Part shown: piece by piece, positions 39,586 through 48,852 of the stretch
Numbering within the stretch: the first letter of the stretch is position 1
How the letters are laid out: each line of letters begins with the position of its first letter
Assembly: GCF_900142965.1 (NCBI RefSeq)
Contig: NZ_FRCQ01000006.1
Coordinates: 62,001-126,000 of the forward strand
Length of the DNA: 64,000 nt
Direction of reading: 5' to 3'
Origin: Rhizobacter sp. OV335
GTDB lineage: Bacteria > Pseudomonadota > Gammaproteobacteria > Burkholderiales > Burkholderiaceae_C
Translations under genes and position numbers: made by a program
The notes under the pieces: generated by a model
What the model was told of the DNA's origin: nothing
The model's input: only the letters and a program-made list of their open reading frames with translations
Database searches by the model: none

Positions 39586-40004
39586 AAAGGGTGGTGGTCC
39601 TTTTCGCATCCGGCATGGGTGGCCTCTGCCTCTGCCTGCTGGCCGTCATGCTGTCCGACGCCACACGGCTCGCGCCGCAATTCCCTGCCCCGGGCGGCGA
39701 GGACGACTTCGCCGTTCGGGCCAGCTGGTTCTTCTTCGCCGTCTGCCCTGCCTTCTTCCTGATCGGCGCGTGGATCGGCCATCGATCGCTCGGCAGTCCG
39801 AAGCGATGGCTCGCCGCCTGGACGGGCGGCGTCATCGGCACGCTGGTGGTCTTCGCCTGCGTCCGCCTGATGCAACCCGTGCTCGACACCTTGACCGAAG
39901 GCCGCACCGCCACGCATGCCGCGCTGGCCTTCTTCGCCGCGTGGGCCGTCGCAACGGCGCTCGGCGCGTGGCTCAGCGCAAGCCGAGTCGCGTCAGCTTC
40001 TTGA
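39582..40004 (+). CDS. Four-helix membrane protein, putative immunity to the Tae4-like effector
   Basis: The 140-residue product has four hydrophobic segments (about 3-24, 47-65, 76-96, 112-132) and no recognisable domain. Translational coupling to the Tae4-like gene (ATGA overlap) is the classic effector-immunity arrangement. Known Tai4 immunity proteins are small soluble periplasmic proteins, so a membrane protein would be a different solution. Its last 32 bases overlap the convergent regulator gene. The immunity role is inferred from position alone. Confidence 0.6.
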   Translation: MKRVVVLFASGMGGLCLCLLAVMLSDATRLAPQFPAPGGEDDFAVRASWFFFAVCPAFFLIGAWIGHRSLGSPKRWLAAWTGGVIGTLVVFACVRLMQPVLDTLTEGRTATHAALAFFAAWAVATALGAWLSASRVASAS

Positions 40005-41367
40005 TCAAGCCGACGCGCGAGATCCCGAGCCGCCGCGCCGCCTCGGACTGGTTGCCGCCGACCGCCGTCATCGCGTCGCGCACCAGGCGCAGCTCCAGTT
40101 CGGTCAGCGCCGCGTCCAGCGGGCCCGCGGTATCCGCGCCCGGCGCCGTGTGCTGTGCCCCGGCCACCTCGGCCGGGTCGCCGCTCGCCAGCCGCAGCAG
40201 GTCGGCATCCACCTCGCGCTGATCGGGCAGCAGCAGCGCGCCGGCCGATTCCACCACCGCCTTCAGCTCGCGCACGTTGCCCGGCCATTCGCGCGCGGCG
40301 AGCCACGCAAGCGCCCCGGCCGACAAGCCGGCGCGCGGCGCCACGCGGTGCAGGAAGCGCGTCGCGAGCACCGGCACGTCGGCCGGCCGCTCGGCCAGCG
40401 ACGGCGTGCGCAGCACCACGCCCTTCAGCCGGTAGAACAGGTCTTCGCGGAACGAGCCGTCGCGCACCATCGCCTCCAGGTCGCGGTGCGTCGCCGCGAC
40501 CACGCGCACCTCGGCCTTCTTCTGCACCCGCCCGCCCACCGGCACGAAGCTGCCCTCCTGCAGGAAGCGCAGCAGCTTCACCTGCATCGGCGGCGGCATC
40601 TCGCCCACCTCGTCGAGGAACAGCGTGCCGCCGTGCGCCGCCTCGACCAGGCCCGGCTGGTCGCGGTACGCGCCGGTGAAACTGCCCTTCATGTGGCCGA
40701 ACAGCTCGCTCTCGAGCAGTTCGGCCGACAACGCACCGCAATGGATCGCGACGAACGGCCCGTTCGCCCGCGCACTGCAGGCGTGCAGCGCGCGCGCCAC
40801 CAGTTCCTTGCCGGTGCCGGTGGGCCCGAGCACCAGCACGCTGACGCCGGTCTGCGCGACGCGCCGCACCATCGCCCGCAGCTGCGCGGTAGCCGGCGCC
40901 TGGCCGACGATGCCGAGGTCGTCGGCGGCCTGCGCAGTGCGCAGCGTCGCGATCTCGGCATCGAGCCGCGCCTTGCGCAGCGCGCGGGCGACGACGAAGC
41001 GCAGCATGTCGGGGTCGATCGGCTTGGTGAGGAAATCCCACGCACCGAGCTCGGTCGCGCGCAGCGCCAGCTCGTGCTCGCCATGGCCCGTCAGCACGAC
41101 GACCGGCACACGCGCAAAGTGCGGGATCAGCTCGAGGCCGATCTCGGGGTCCATGTGCGGCGGCATCGCGAGATCGAGCAGCACCAGTTCGGGCCGCTGC
41201 CGCGCGAAGGCTTCGAGCGCCTGTTCACCATCGCCCGCGAGCGTGACCTCGTGGCCCAGCCCGCGCAGGAAGCTGCCGCCGAGGCGCTGGAACGCGGCCT
41301 CGTCGTCGACCAGCAGCACGCGACCGCGCTCGGCCGGATCGGAGGAAATCTCGTCGCTGTCACTCAT
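39973..41367 (-). CDS. Sigma-54-dependent response regulator (NtrC type)
   Basis: The 464-residue protein has a receiver (acceptor Asp in [10 protein letters not shown]), a central AAA+ domain with Walker A GPTGTGKE and Walker [12 protein letters not shown], and a Fis-type helix-turn-helix ending [19 protein letters not shown]. The sigma-54 contact loop reads GSFTGA instead of GAFTGA. It overlaps the kinase stop by 4 bp, so the two form a coupled pair. Targets are unknown. Confidence 0.93.
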   Translation of the reverse strand: MSDSDEISSDPAERGRVLLVDDEAAFQRLGGSFLRGLGHEVTLAGDGEQALEAFARQRPELVLLDLAMPPHMDPEIGLELIPHFARVPVVVLTGHGEHELALRATELGAWDFLTKPIDPDMLRFVVARALRKARLDAEIATLRTAQAADDLGIVGQAPATAQLRAMVRRVAQTGVSVLVLGPTGTGKELVARALHACSARANGPFVAIHCGALSAELLESELFGHMKGSFTGAYRDQPGLVEAAHGGTLFLDEVGEMPPPMQVKLLRFLQEGSFVPVGGRVQKKAEVRVVAATHRDLEAMVRDGSFREDLFYRLKGVVLRTPSLAERPADVPVLATRFLHRVAPRAGLSAGALAWLAAREWPGNVRELKAVVESAGALLLPDQREVDADLLRLASGDPAEVAGAQHTAPGADTAGPLDAALTELELRLVRDAMTAVGGNQSEAARRLGISRVGLIKKLTRLGLR

Positions 41368-43175
41368 GTCGTCCTCGGAAACTTCAGCGTGAAACAGGTG
41401 CGCCACGGCGCCCGCTCGGTCAGCGCGACGCTGCCGCCGTGCGCGCTCATCACGCGCGCGACGATCGCGAGGCCGAGCCCGGTGCCACCGGGGCTGCGCG
41501 ACGCGAACGGCTCGAACAGCCGCTCGCGCACCTCGGCCGGCACGCCCGGCCCGTTGTCGCAGACGTGCAGCAGCAGCGCATCGGCCGTGGTCTCGGCATC
41601 GATGTGCACGCCGGCGCCGTCATGCTGCTCATCAGCCGCCGCGGTGCGCGCGTTCTCGACCAGGTTGGTCAGCGCCTGGTCGATGCGCCGCGCATCGGCG
41701 TCGACGATCAGCTCGCGGTCCAGCCCCGGGCCGAGGCTCAATGCGGGCAGGCGACGCGCCGCGGTGCGCACGTGCGCCGCCAGGTCGATCGGCGCGGTCG
41801 ACAGCTTCCAGGGCTTCGCGTAGTCGAGCAGGTCGCGCGTCAGGTGCGAGATGCGCGCGACCTGGTCAGCCACCTCACGCCGGGTCTCGGCGGGCGCCAG
41901 CGCCACCGCCATCGAGATGATGTTCAGCGGATTGCGGATGTCGTGCGCGACCGTGGCCGCCAGCGAGCCCAGCTCGGCGAGGCGCGCCTGCAATTGCCGC
42001 TCGCGCTCGCGCTCGGCAATCTGGCGCGCCTGCTCGACGCGGGCCGCCGCGTCCGCGACGACGCTGCCGAACAGCTCGGCCACCTGGCGCGGGCCGGGCG
42101 GCGCGGCCTCCCAGCCGTGCAGCGTCGTGGTCCAGCCTTCGCTGCCCGCGAGGCACACCAGCGATGGTGCAGACGCAGGCGTGGCCGGTGCCTCGCCGAC
42201 ATGCACCTCCACCCGCGTGCCGATGCGCTGGCTCAGCAACGCCGCGGCGCGTTCGGCCAGTGCCTGTGGCGTCTCGGGCGATTGCAGCGCGAGCCGCCAT
42301 GCGCCGAGGTCGGCCACCGACACTTCGCCGCCCGGGTACACCAGCCGCTCGGCGAAGCGCCGCACCGGCCCGTTCAGCGCAAGGCAGCTGGCCGCGACCG
42401 CCAGGCCGCCGATCCAGCGCGACTCGATCGGCAGCAGCGGCGTCACCGCGACGATCGCCGCGCCCAGCGCGAGCAGCAGTGCCCACACCAGCGCGCGGCG
42501 CGCCCAGGCGTTCGCGACGAACACGCCGTAGCGCAGGATGCCGTAGACGAGGATCAGCGGATAGAACGGCAGCCCGAGCAACGGGAACGGGTAGACCGGC
42601 CAGTCGAGCACCGCGATGCCGTAGCCGGTGAGGCACAGCATGCCCCACAGGCATGACGCGGTGACGGCGGCGATCTGGTTGAAGTACTGATTGAAGCCCG
42701 GCCGGCGTGCCCGCATCAGCGTGTGCAGCAGCACCGACACGCCGCCGATGCCGAGGATCACCCAGGCCAGGCTGGCGATCCAGCCGCTGAGGTTGGCGAT
42801 GGCGATCCAGCCGATGTCGCGGTGCGCGACCAGGTGGCCCGGCACCAGGATCTCGGCCGCGATCGTCGAGAACGCCCCCAGCGCGTACGCGGCGGCGACA
42901 CCGGCCCGGCCGATCTCGACACGGCAGAACACCAGGCAGAAGTGGAAGAAGAACGACGAGGTGAGCGGCGCGGTCGCGAGCAACGCCATCGTGATGCGCT
43001 CGACGCCGGGGCCGAACCAGTTCGGCAACTCATTGCCGGTGATCCAGATCGCGATGCCGGTCAGGAAGGCGGCCAGCAGCCGCGCCCCCGCGACCCGGTC
43101 GGCCCACCACAGCAGCACGCCTGCCAGGGCCAGGGTCTCGAACAGCGCAAAGGCCAGGGTGGCGTGGATCAGCAT
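41364..43175 (-). CDS. Membrane sensor histidine kinase with multi-pass N-terminus
   Basis: The protein has about eight hydrophobic segments in its first 300 residues, a GAF-like stretch, HisKA with the acceptor His H411 in VAHDIRNPLN, and HATPase motifs CDNGPGV and GGTGLGLAI. I use the ATG at 43175; a TTG at 43238 would add 21 residues. It is translationally coupled to the sigma-54 regulator. The many helices suggest a membrane or small-molecule signal. A palindrome at 43208-43226 lies upstream. Confidence 0.9.
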   Translation of the reverse strand: MLIHATLAFALFETLALAGVLLWWADRVAGARLLAAFLTGIAIWITGNELPNWFGPGVERITMALLATAPLTSSFFFHFCLVFCRVEIGRAGVAAAYALGAFSTIAAEILVPGHLVAHRDIGWIAIANLSGWIASLAWVILGIGGVSVLLHTLMRARRPGFNQYFNQIAAVTASCLWGMLCLTGYGIAVLDWPVYPFPLLGLPFYPLILVYGILRYGVFVANAWARRALVWALLLALGAAIVAVTPLLPIESRWIGGLAVAASCLALNGPVRRFAERLVYPGGEVSVADLGAWRLALQSPETPQALAERAAALLSQRIGTRVEVHVGEAPATPASAPSLVCLAGSEGWTTTLHGWEAAPPGPRQVAELFGSVVADAAARVEQARQIAERERERQLQARLAELGSLAATVAHDIRNPLNIISMAVALAPAETRREVADQVARISHLTRDLLDYAKPWKLSTAPIDLAAHVRTAARRLPALSLGPGLDRELIVDADARRIDQALTNLVENARTAAADEQHDGAGVHIDAETTADALLLHVCDNGPGVPAEVRERLFEPFASRSPGGTGLGLAIVARVMSAHGGSVALTERAPWRTCFTLKFPRTT

Positions 43176-43207
43176 GTAAACCAAGTTGACGACGAGGGGT
43201 TCGCGCA

Positions 43208-43226
43208 CTGTATACGAAGTATGCAG
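43208..43226 (+). promoter_or_regulatory. 19-bp palindrome between divergent kinase and DUF4166 genes
   Basis: CTGTATACGAAGTATGCAG pairs in eight of nine positions on either side of its centre. It lies 33 bp above the kinase ATG and about 100 bp above the DUF4166 start, so it could be an operator for either gene. No named regulator can be assigned. Confidence 0.4.
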
Positions 43227-43327
43227 GTCGAAAAACAAAACTCAATCAAATCAACGGCTTGCGTGTGACGGACGGGGTGGTCCGGTTCTCGCGATAGAGA
43301 GCTTGTCAGCCACCTTCGAACAACACC

Positions 43328-44008
43328 ATGACTGCCTTCACCGCCCTGCTTGCCCCCCGCCTTCGCCGCGCCGCTGCACCGAGCACCCCGTCGCGCGCCG
43401 CACCGCTCGACCTGGCCGCGCTGGTCGGTGCCGACGGCTGGAACCGGCTGCCGGCCGCGGTGCAACGCCGCTTCGGCTGTGCGCACGGCGACACCACCTA
43501 CATCGGCCACCTGGAGCTGGGTTGCTCGCGCATCGGTGGCTGGTATGCACTGGCGACACGGCTGTTCGGCGGGCCGCTGACGGGCATCCGGGCGACAGGC
43601 GTGACGACCACGGTGCGCGTCAGCGACGACGGCCGCGGCGGTGTCGTGTGGGAGCGCTGCTTCCACCGCAACACGATGCTCGGTGCGGATCACGTGCGCA
43701 CCGTGCGCTCGACGAAGCAGCTCGACCGCGACGGCCGCCTGTTCGAGCGCACCGACGGTGGCCTGAGCATGGCGCTCGACGTTTTCGAAGAACGCGGCTC
43801 GCTGGTCTTCCAGAGCCGCGGCTTCTCGCTGGTGTGGGGCCGGCTGCGCCTGCCGGTGCCGGCGCTGCTGACACCGGGCACCTGCCGCGTGATGCACACC
43901 GACCTGGGCGGCGGCTTCTTCCGCTTCACGCTGTCGATGGTGCATCCGCTGTGGGGCCAGACCTTCCATCAATCCGGCGTGTTCGCCGATCCGCACACCG
44001 ACCTTTGA
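43328..44008 (+). CDS. DUF4166 protein
   Basis: The 226-residue product matches DUF4166: WNRLPAAVQRRF near residue 40, the FGGPLTGIRATG segment, WERCFHRN and the late SMVHPLWGQTFHQSGVF. The domain is often found next to or fused with epimerase-like proteins, as here with the TIGR01777 gene 11 bp downstream. Function is unknown but a shared envelope or sugar-lipid role with its neighbour is plausible. Confidence 0.8.
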   Translation: MTAFTALLAPRLRRAAAPSTPSRAAPLDLAALVGADGWNRLPAAVQRRFGCAHGDTTYIGHLELGCSRIGGWYALATRLFGGPLTGIRATGVTTTVRVSDDGRGGVVWERCFHRNTMLGADHVRTVRSTKQLDRDGRLFERTDGGLSMALDVFEERGSLVFQSRGFSLVWGRLRLPVPALLTPGTCRVMHTDLGGGFFRFTLSMVHPLWGQTFHQSGVFADPHTDL

Positions 44009-44019
44009 GAGAACCTGCG

Positions 44020-45630
44020 ATGAACACACTCTTTCTGCTTCTGTCCGTCCAGGCCCTGATGGGCGCCTTCGACAACCTGTGGCACCACGAACTGCAGGCG
44101 CGCTTGCCGCAACGCGCCTCGGCGCGCTACGAGCTCACGCTGCACGCCGCGCGCGAGGCGATCTACGGCGTCGTGTTCATCGGGCTGGGCTGGTTCGAAT
44201 GGCGCGGTGCGTTCGCCGCGGCGATGGCCGGGCTGCTGGCGACCGAGGTGGTGATCACGCTGGCGGATTTCCTGGAGGAAGACCGCACGCGTGCGCTGCC
44301 GCCGTTCGAGCGGCTGCTGCACACGCTGCTGACGATCGGCTACGGCGCCTTCATCGCGCTGATCGCACCGGTGCTGTGGGGCTGGTCGCAGCAGCCGAGC
44401 ACGCTGGTGCTCACGCCGCACGGCGCGCAGGCGTGGGTGTCGTGGCTGTTCACGCTGTACGGCGTCGGCGTGCTGGCGTGGAGCCTGCGCAATGCGCTGG
44501 CGGTGCGGCAGCTTGGCCGCGTGCAGCCGGCGCCTGCGGCGACGCCGCAGCCCTCGCACCGGATCGAGCCGGCGGTGCTCGTCACCGGCGCGACCGGCTT
44601 CGTCGGCAGCGCGCTGGTGGCCTCGTTGCGGCGCGACGGCCGCCGCGTGATCGCGCTGTCGCGCGACCTGCGGCAGGCGCGCGCCACGTTCGGTCCGGGC
44701 GTGTGGGTGGTCGACAGCCTGGAGGCGATTCCGTCGGAGACGCGCATCGACGCGGTCGTCCACCTGGCCGGTGCGCGGGTGCTCGGCCTGCCGTGGACCG
44801 CGGCGCGGCGGCATGAACTGCTGACCAGCCGCGTCGGCGTGACGGCCGCGCTGCTAGGGCTGATGCGGCGCCTGCAGCAGGCGCCGCGCGTGATGGTGAG
44901 CGCGTCGGCGGTGGGGTTCTATGGGGCGTCGCCGGAGGGCGCGTTCGAGCCGCTGGACGAGACGGGCCCGGCACGCGCCGGCGAGTTCCAGTCCGACCTG
45001 TGCGCGGCGATCGAGCACGAGGCACGACGTGCCGAGGCGCTGGGCGTGCGCGTCGTGCGGATGCGCTTCGGCGTGGTGCTCGGGCGCGGTGACGGCGCGT
45101 ACCCGATGCTGGCACTGGCTGCGCGGCTCGGGCTGGGTGCGGTGCTCGGCAGCGGGCGGCAGGCGGCGCCATGGATCCACCTGGATGACGCGGTCGGAAT
45201 GATCCGCTTCGCGATGGCCCGGAATGACGTCGACGGTGCAGTGAACGCCGTCGCACCCGAGACCTTGCCGCAAGCGGCGTTCGCCTCGGCCACGGCGGCG
45301 TCGTTCGGCCGCCGCGTATGGCTGCACATGCCGGCCGCACCGATGCGCGCGCTGGCGGGCGAGATGTCGACGCTGCTGCTCGACGGGCAGAACGCGGTGC
45401 CGCGCGCTGCGCTGGCGGCGGGCTACAGGTTCAGGTTTGCCGCGCTTGGTGCGGCGCTGGCCGATCTGGCTGGTGTCGGCGCGCTGCTCAGAGCCTCGCC
45501 CCCGACGACATCGCCACCGAGAGCAAGGTCCCTGTCTGCTCAAGACCATCACGACGCAAGGCGTCGAGCATTGCCTGTGGATCAGGCCGTGACGTCAGGT
45601 CCTGCCGGAAGTGCCGAAATGCCGCGATGA
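44020..45630 (+). CDS. Fused membrane domain and TIGR01777-type epimerase-like protein
   Basis: The 536-residue product has four membrane segments in its first 150 residues (ALMGAFDNLWHHELQARL motif) and then an extended short-chain dehydrogenase of the TIGR01777/YfcH type: NAD motif VLVTGATGFVGSALV, VHLAGARVLGLPWT, SASAVGFYG and PWIHLDDAVGMIRFAM. Enzyme activity of the family is unproven. The usual C-terminus is reached near residue 490 (LADLAGVGALL); the last 45 codons are low-complexity and overlap the convergent PIN pseudogene by 143 bp, so the original stop is probably lost. Confidence 0.85.
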   Translation: MNTLFLLLSVQALMGAFDNLWHHELQARLPQRASARYELTLHAAREAIYGVVFIGLGWFEWRGAFAAAMAGLLATEVVITLADFLEEDRTRALPPFERLLHTLLTIGYGAFIALIAPVLWGWSQQPSTLVLTPHGAQAWVSWLFTLYGVGVLAWSLRNALAVRQLGRVQPAPAATPQPSHRIEPAVLVTGATGFVGSALVASLRRDGRRVIALSRDLRQARATFGPGVWVVDSLEAIPSETRIDAVVHLAGARVLGLPWTAARRHELLTSRVGVTAALLGLMRRLQQAPRVMVSASAVGFYGASPEGAFEPLDETGPARAGEFQSDLCAAIEHEARRAEALGVRVVRMRFGVVLGRGDGAYPMLALAARLGLGAVLGSGRQAAPWIHLDDAVGMIRFAMARNDVDGAVNAVAPETLPQAAFASATAASFGRRVWLHMPAAPMRALAGEMSTLLLDGQNAVPRAALAAGYRFRFAALGAALADLAGVGALLRASPPTTSPPRARSLSAQDHHDARRRALPVDQAVTSGPAGSAEMPR

Positions 45631-45779
45631 AGCCGGCCTTGGACCTTGAGAGCAGATCCGAGAGAAAGTCGTCGGGCCGCCGCACCTCGATGCCCATCGC
45701 CTGCAGAGTCCAGGTAGACGAGCAAGCCCCGCGTTGTTGCGGCAAACAACGTGTCTGCGTCGGCCACCACAGGATTCAC
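45488..45779 (-). pseudogene. PIN-domain toxin remnant with internal deletion and frameshift
   Basis: From a GTG at 45779 the frame reads NPVVADADTLFAATTRG followed by LLVYLDSAG, the first strand of a PIN RNase with its initial Asp residues. A different frame then reads LQAMGIEVRRPDDFLSD and a normal tail to a stop at 45488. The roughly 100 residues between, which hold the other active-site acids, are missing, so the gene is a dead toxin. The GTGA overlap with the upstream antitoxin is preserved. Confidence 0.75.
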
Positions 45780-46261
45780 GGTGCGCCGAAAATCTCGTCG
45801 TCGAGATCACCCGCGAGTCGCTTCAATGCCTTGGCCTGACGCAAGCGTTCCGCAGATTGCCATGCAAGGACGTTGCTCCTGAGCACCCGGCGCTGATTGC
45901 CGACGCGTTGATGCAACGCGATGGCGCCGCCGTCGATCAACCGAACCACGAACGGACGCGACACACCCAGCAACTTGGCCGCCTGTTCGGTGGTCAGCAC
46001 GTCATCCGGCCGCGTTGCGCTTTCGCCGGTGGTGCTCGTACTCGCAGAAAGTTCAGCACCGGCGCCTTGCAGCGCGTCCGACAGATCGCGCTGAAGCGCC
46101 ATCCGAGTCGCAGGTGTCAAACGGACGTGCCGTCCGATGATCGAAATCAGACGATCGGTCGGCACTGACACACGCAGCACCAGTTGTGTCTCACCCAGGG
46201 GTGGCAATGCGGAGCGCTGCGATGCCGACCTGCGGGCGTTGGTGGAGGACTTGGAATTCAC
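45776..46261 (-). CDS. Helix-turn-helix antitoxin of a PIN toxin-antitoxin pair
   Basis: The 161-residue product carries an excisionase-like DNA-binding domain in its C-terminal half (LTTEQAAKLLGVSRPFVVRLIDGG, with RRVLRSNVLAWQ after it), the arrangement of the antitoxins encoded before PIN-domain toxins. The N-terminal part may bind the toxin. It is intact although its toxin is broken, so it is now an orphan that may still act as a repressor. Confidence 0.8.
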   Translation of the reverse strand: MNSKSSTNARRSASQRSALPPLGETQLVLRVSVPTDRLISIIGRHVRLTPATRMALQRDLSDALQGAGAELSASTSTTGESATRPDDVLTTEQAAKLLGVSRPFVVRLIDGGAIALHQRVGNQRRVLRSNVLAWQSAERLRQAKALKRLAGDLDDEIFGAP

Positions 46262-46329
46262 GCCCCGATCGTACTCGAATCACTCGAAATACACGAAACG
46301 CCCGCTCTGCTGAGCAGCCTGCCGGTCCG

Positions 46330-48813
46330 TCACGCCAACGGCGCCAGCAACGCCTTCAAATCCGCCTCGCTGAACTTCACCGTTGCCTCGCCGTCGACAC
46401 CCAGCACGCCTTCGGCCAGCGCCTCCTTGCGTTGCTGCAGCGCCAGCATGCGCTCCTCGATGCTGCCTTCCACCACCAGCTTGTAGACGAACACCGGTTG
46501 GTCCTGGCCGATGCGGTGGGCGCGCGCGGTCGCCTGCTGCTCCACCGCCGGGTTCCACCACGGGTCGAGGTGGATCACGGTGTCGGCGGCCGTCAGGTTC
46601 AAGCCGACCCCGCCGGCCTTCAGGCTCAGCAGCATCAGCGGCCGTTCGCGCTGCTGGAAGCGCCGCACCACGTCGCCGCGCTCGGCCGGCGGCGTCTCGC
46701 CGGTCAGCGTCAGGTGCGGCAGGTTCAGCGCGTTCAGTTCGTCGGCCACCAGCCCGAGCATCTCGGTGAACTGCGAGAACACCAGGATGCGCCGGCCTTC
46801 CTCCAGCAACTCCGGCAGCGTCGCGCGCAGCCACTCCAGCTTCGCGCGCTCCATCGTCGGCGCCATCGCGGTGCCCTTCAGCAGGTACGGGTCGCAGCAG
46901 ACCTGCCGCAGCTTCAGCAGCGCATCGAGAATGCTGATCTGCGCGCCGCCAAAGCCGGTGCGCTTCAGCAGCCGCCGCACCAGCTCGTCGGCGGCCACGC
47001 GCACGCTCTCGTACAGCGCGCGCTGCTGGCCTTCGAGCTGCACGCGGTGGACGATCTCGGTCAAGGGCTTCAGCTCGGTCGCGACCTCGTCCTTGCGGCG
47101 CCGCAGGATGAAGGGCCGCACGCGCTGCGCCAGCAACTGCGCGCGCAGCGTCTCGCCCTGCGTCTCGATCGGCTTGCGCCAAGTTCTCTCGAAAGAGCGA
47201 GAGTCGCCGAGGAAGCCCGGCATCAGGAAATCGAAATGCGCCCACAGCTCGCCAAGGTGGTTTTCGAGCGGCGTGCCGGTCACGCACAGCCGGTGGCGCG
47301 ATTGCAGCCGGCGCAGCGCGGTGGCCGCGCGGCTGGCGGCGTTCTTCACCATCTGCGCTTCATCGAGCACCACCAGGTGCCAGGGCTGCTGCGCGAGCGT
47401 GCCGATGTCGCGCCACAGCAGCGGGTAGGTCGTCAGCACCAAGTCGTGGCCAGCGGCATCGCCGAAGCGCTTCGATCGGTCGGCGCCCTGCAGCGTCAGC
47501 ACGCGCAGTGCGGGCGCGATGCGTGCCGCCTCGGCCTGCCAGTTCGCGATCAGCGAGGTCGGCAGCACCACGAGGGCCGGCAGGTCGAGCCGACCGGCCT
47601 GCTGCTCGATCAACAGGTGGGCCAGCACCTGCGCCGTCTTGCCGAGCCCCATGTCGTCGGCCAGGATGCCGGCGAGGTGCTGCTCACGCAGGTACTGCAG
47701 CCAGGCCACGCCGTGCCGCTGGTACGCGCGCAGGTCGAGCCCGAGGCCGGCGGGCGACTCCACCGGCGGCGGCGTGCCGGCCGCGCGCAGCCGCTGCGTC
47801 AGCTCGGTCAGGCCGGCATCGCCCTGCAGCTGCCAGCGGCCGTGCTCGCCGGCGCGCGCCGCCTGCGTGTCCATCAGGCTGAGCCGCAGCGCCTCGATGC
47901 GCTGGGCCTCCCAGTTGGACAGCTTCATCGGGCCTTCCTGCCGCTTCGGATCGGTCAGCAGGTCGAGCATCGCGCTGACGATGGCCTTCAGCGGGCCGGC
48001 CGGCGATTCGATGCCGCGCCCGCCCTTGCCCCGGCGCAGCATCACGATCTTGTCGTCGGGGATGTCTGCGACCTGCTGCGCGTCGAGCCAGCGCGGCTCG
48101 CGCTTGAACAGGTCGACCAGCAGCGGCGCCAGGTCGACCGGCTCGCCGTCGACCTCGATCCCGAGGCTCACCATGAACGAGCCCTCGCGCTTGGGCTGGG
48201 CCAGCGACGCGAGCGGCACCTGGTGGCGCGACGGTGCGTCGACCAGCTCGCGCCCCTGCTCGGCGCCGGTGAGCGGATCGATCAGCAACCGCCAGCGCTC
48301 CACCGGCGAGCTCATGTGCGCGAAGCCCGGCGCCACCACCACCGACCAGCCGAGGCCCTGCAGGCGCGGCACCTGGTCGAGCCAGAAGGCGCCGAACTGC
48401 ACTTCTTCGGGCAGGGTCCACAGCTGCGGATGGCCCTCGCCGGCTTCGGCGCTGCGCCACTGCAGCGCCTGCATCGGCAGCGGGCGCAAGCCGGTGGACC
48501 ACAGCAGGTCCATCGCATCGGCCTCGCCGGCCAGGTCGCGCTCGAGCACCACGCGCTCGTTCCACGCGCCGCGCAACAGCTCGGTCGGCGACGGCCGCTT
48601 GCCGAGCACGCTGGTCGGCGCCGGCGTTTCCCAGAGCAGGCCGGGCGCGGCCTCGTAGGTCCACTCGATGCGCGCGACGCTGAGCTTCTGGCTGCGCGGG
48701 CCGAAGCCGTTCATCGCGCGCATGCCGAGCAGGCCGTCGCCGCGGGTCAGGGTTTGCAGGGAGAGGCGGGGGCGCAGCGGGACGGTGGTGGGCGGGTCGG
48801 AGGGCAAGGGCAT
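46330..48813 (-). CDS. SNF2-family DNA translocase/helicase
   Basis: The 827-residue protein has a roughly 350-residue N-terminal region and a SWI2/SNF2 ATPase: Walker A ADDMGLGKTAQ (about residue 388), the DEAQ box in VVLDEAQMVKN (about 484), TGTPLENHLGELWAHF, then the helicase-C domain with VFSQFTEML, LSLKAGGVGLNLT and RAHRIGQDQPV. Bacterial members remodel protein-DNA complexes. It has no nuclease domain and no neighbour that defines its role. Confidence 0.93.
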   Translation of the reverse strand: MPLPSDPPTTVPLRPRLSLQTLTRGDGLLGMRAMNGFGPRSQKLSVARIEWTYEAAPGLLWETPAPTSVLGKRPSPTELLRGAWNERVVLERDLAGEADAMDLLWSTGLRPLPMQALQWRSAEAGEGHPQLWTLPEEVQFGAFWLDQVPRLQGLGWSVVVAPGFAHMSSPVERWRLLIDPLTGAEQGRELVDAPSRHQVPLASLAQPKREGSFMVSLGIEVDGEPVDLAPLLVDLFKREPRWLDAQQVADIPDDKIVMLRRGKGGRGIESPAGPLKAIVSAMLDLLTDPKRQEGPMKLSNWEAQRIEALRLSLMDTQAARAGEHGRWQLQGDAGLTELTQRLRAAGTPPPVESPAGLGLDLRAYQRHGVAWLQYLREQHLAGILADDMGLGKTAQVLAHLLIEQQAGRLDLPALVVLPTSLIANWQAEAARIAPALRVLTLQGADRSKRFGDAAGHDLVLTTYPLLWRDIGTLAQQPWHLVVLDEAQMVKNAASRAATALRRLQSRHRLCVTGTPLENHLGELWAHFDFLMPGFLGDSRSFERTWRKPIETQGETLRAQLLAQRVRPFILRRRKDEVATELKPLTEIVHRVQLEGQQRALYESVRVAADELVRRLLKRTGFGGAQISILDALLKLRQVCCDPYLLKGTAMAPTMERAKLEWLRATLPELLEEGRRILVFSQFTEMLGLVADELNALNLPHLTLTGETPPAERGDVVRRFQQRERPLMLLSLKAGGVGLNLTAADTVIHLDPWWNPAVEQQATARAHRIGQDQPVFVYKLVVEGSIEERMLALQQRKEALAEGVLGVDGEATVKFSEADLKALLAPLA

Positions 48814-48852
48814 GCCTGCATTCTCACAGGCACTTCGCTCAGCGCGGATGGC

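Noticed and set aside
43208-43226. Similarity of the palindrome to a loxP arm (ACTTCGTATA)
   Set aside because: Only one 10-base arm match is present, with no second arm at the loxP spacing and no recombinase gene nearby.
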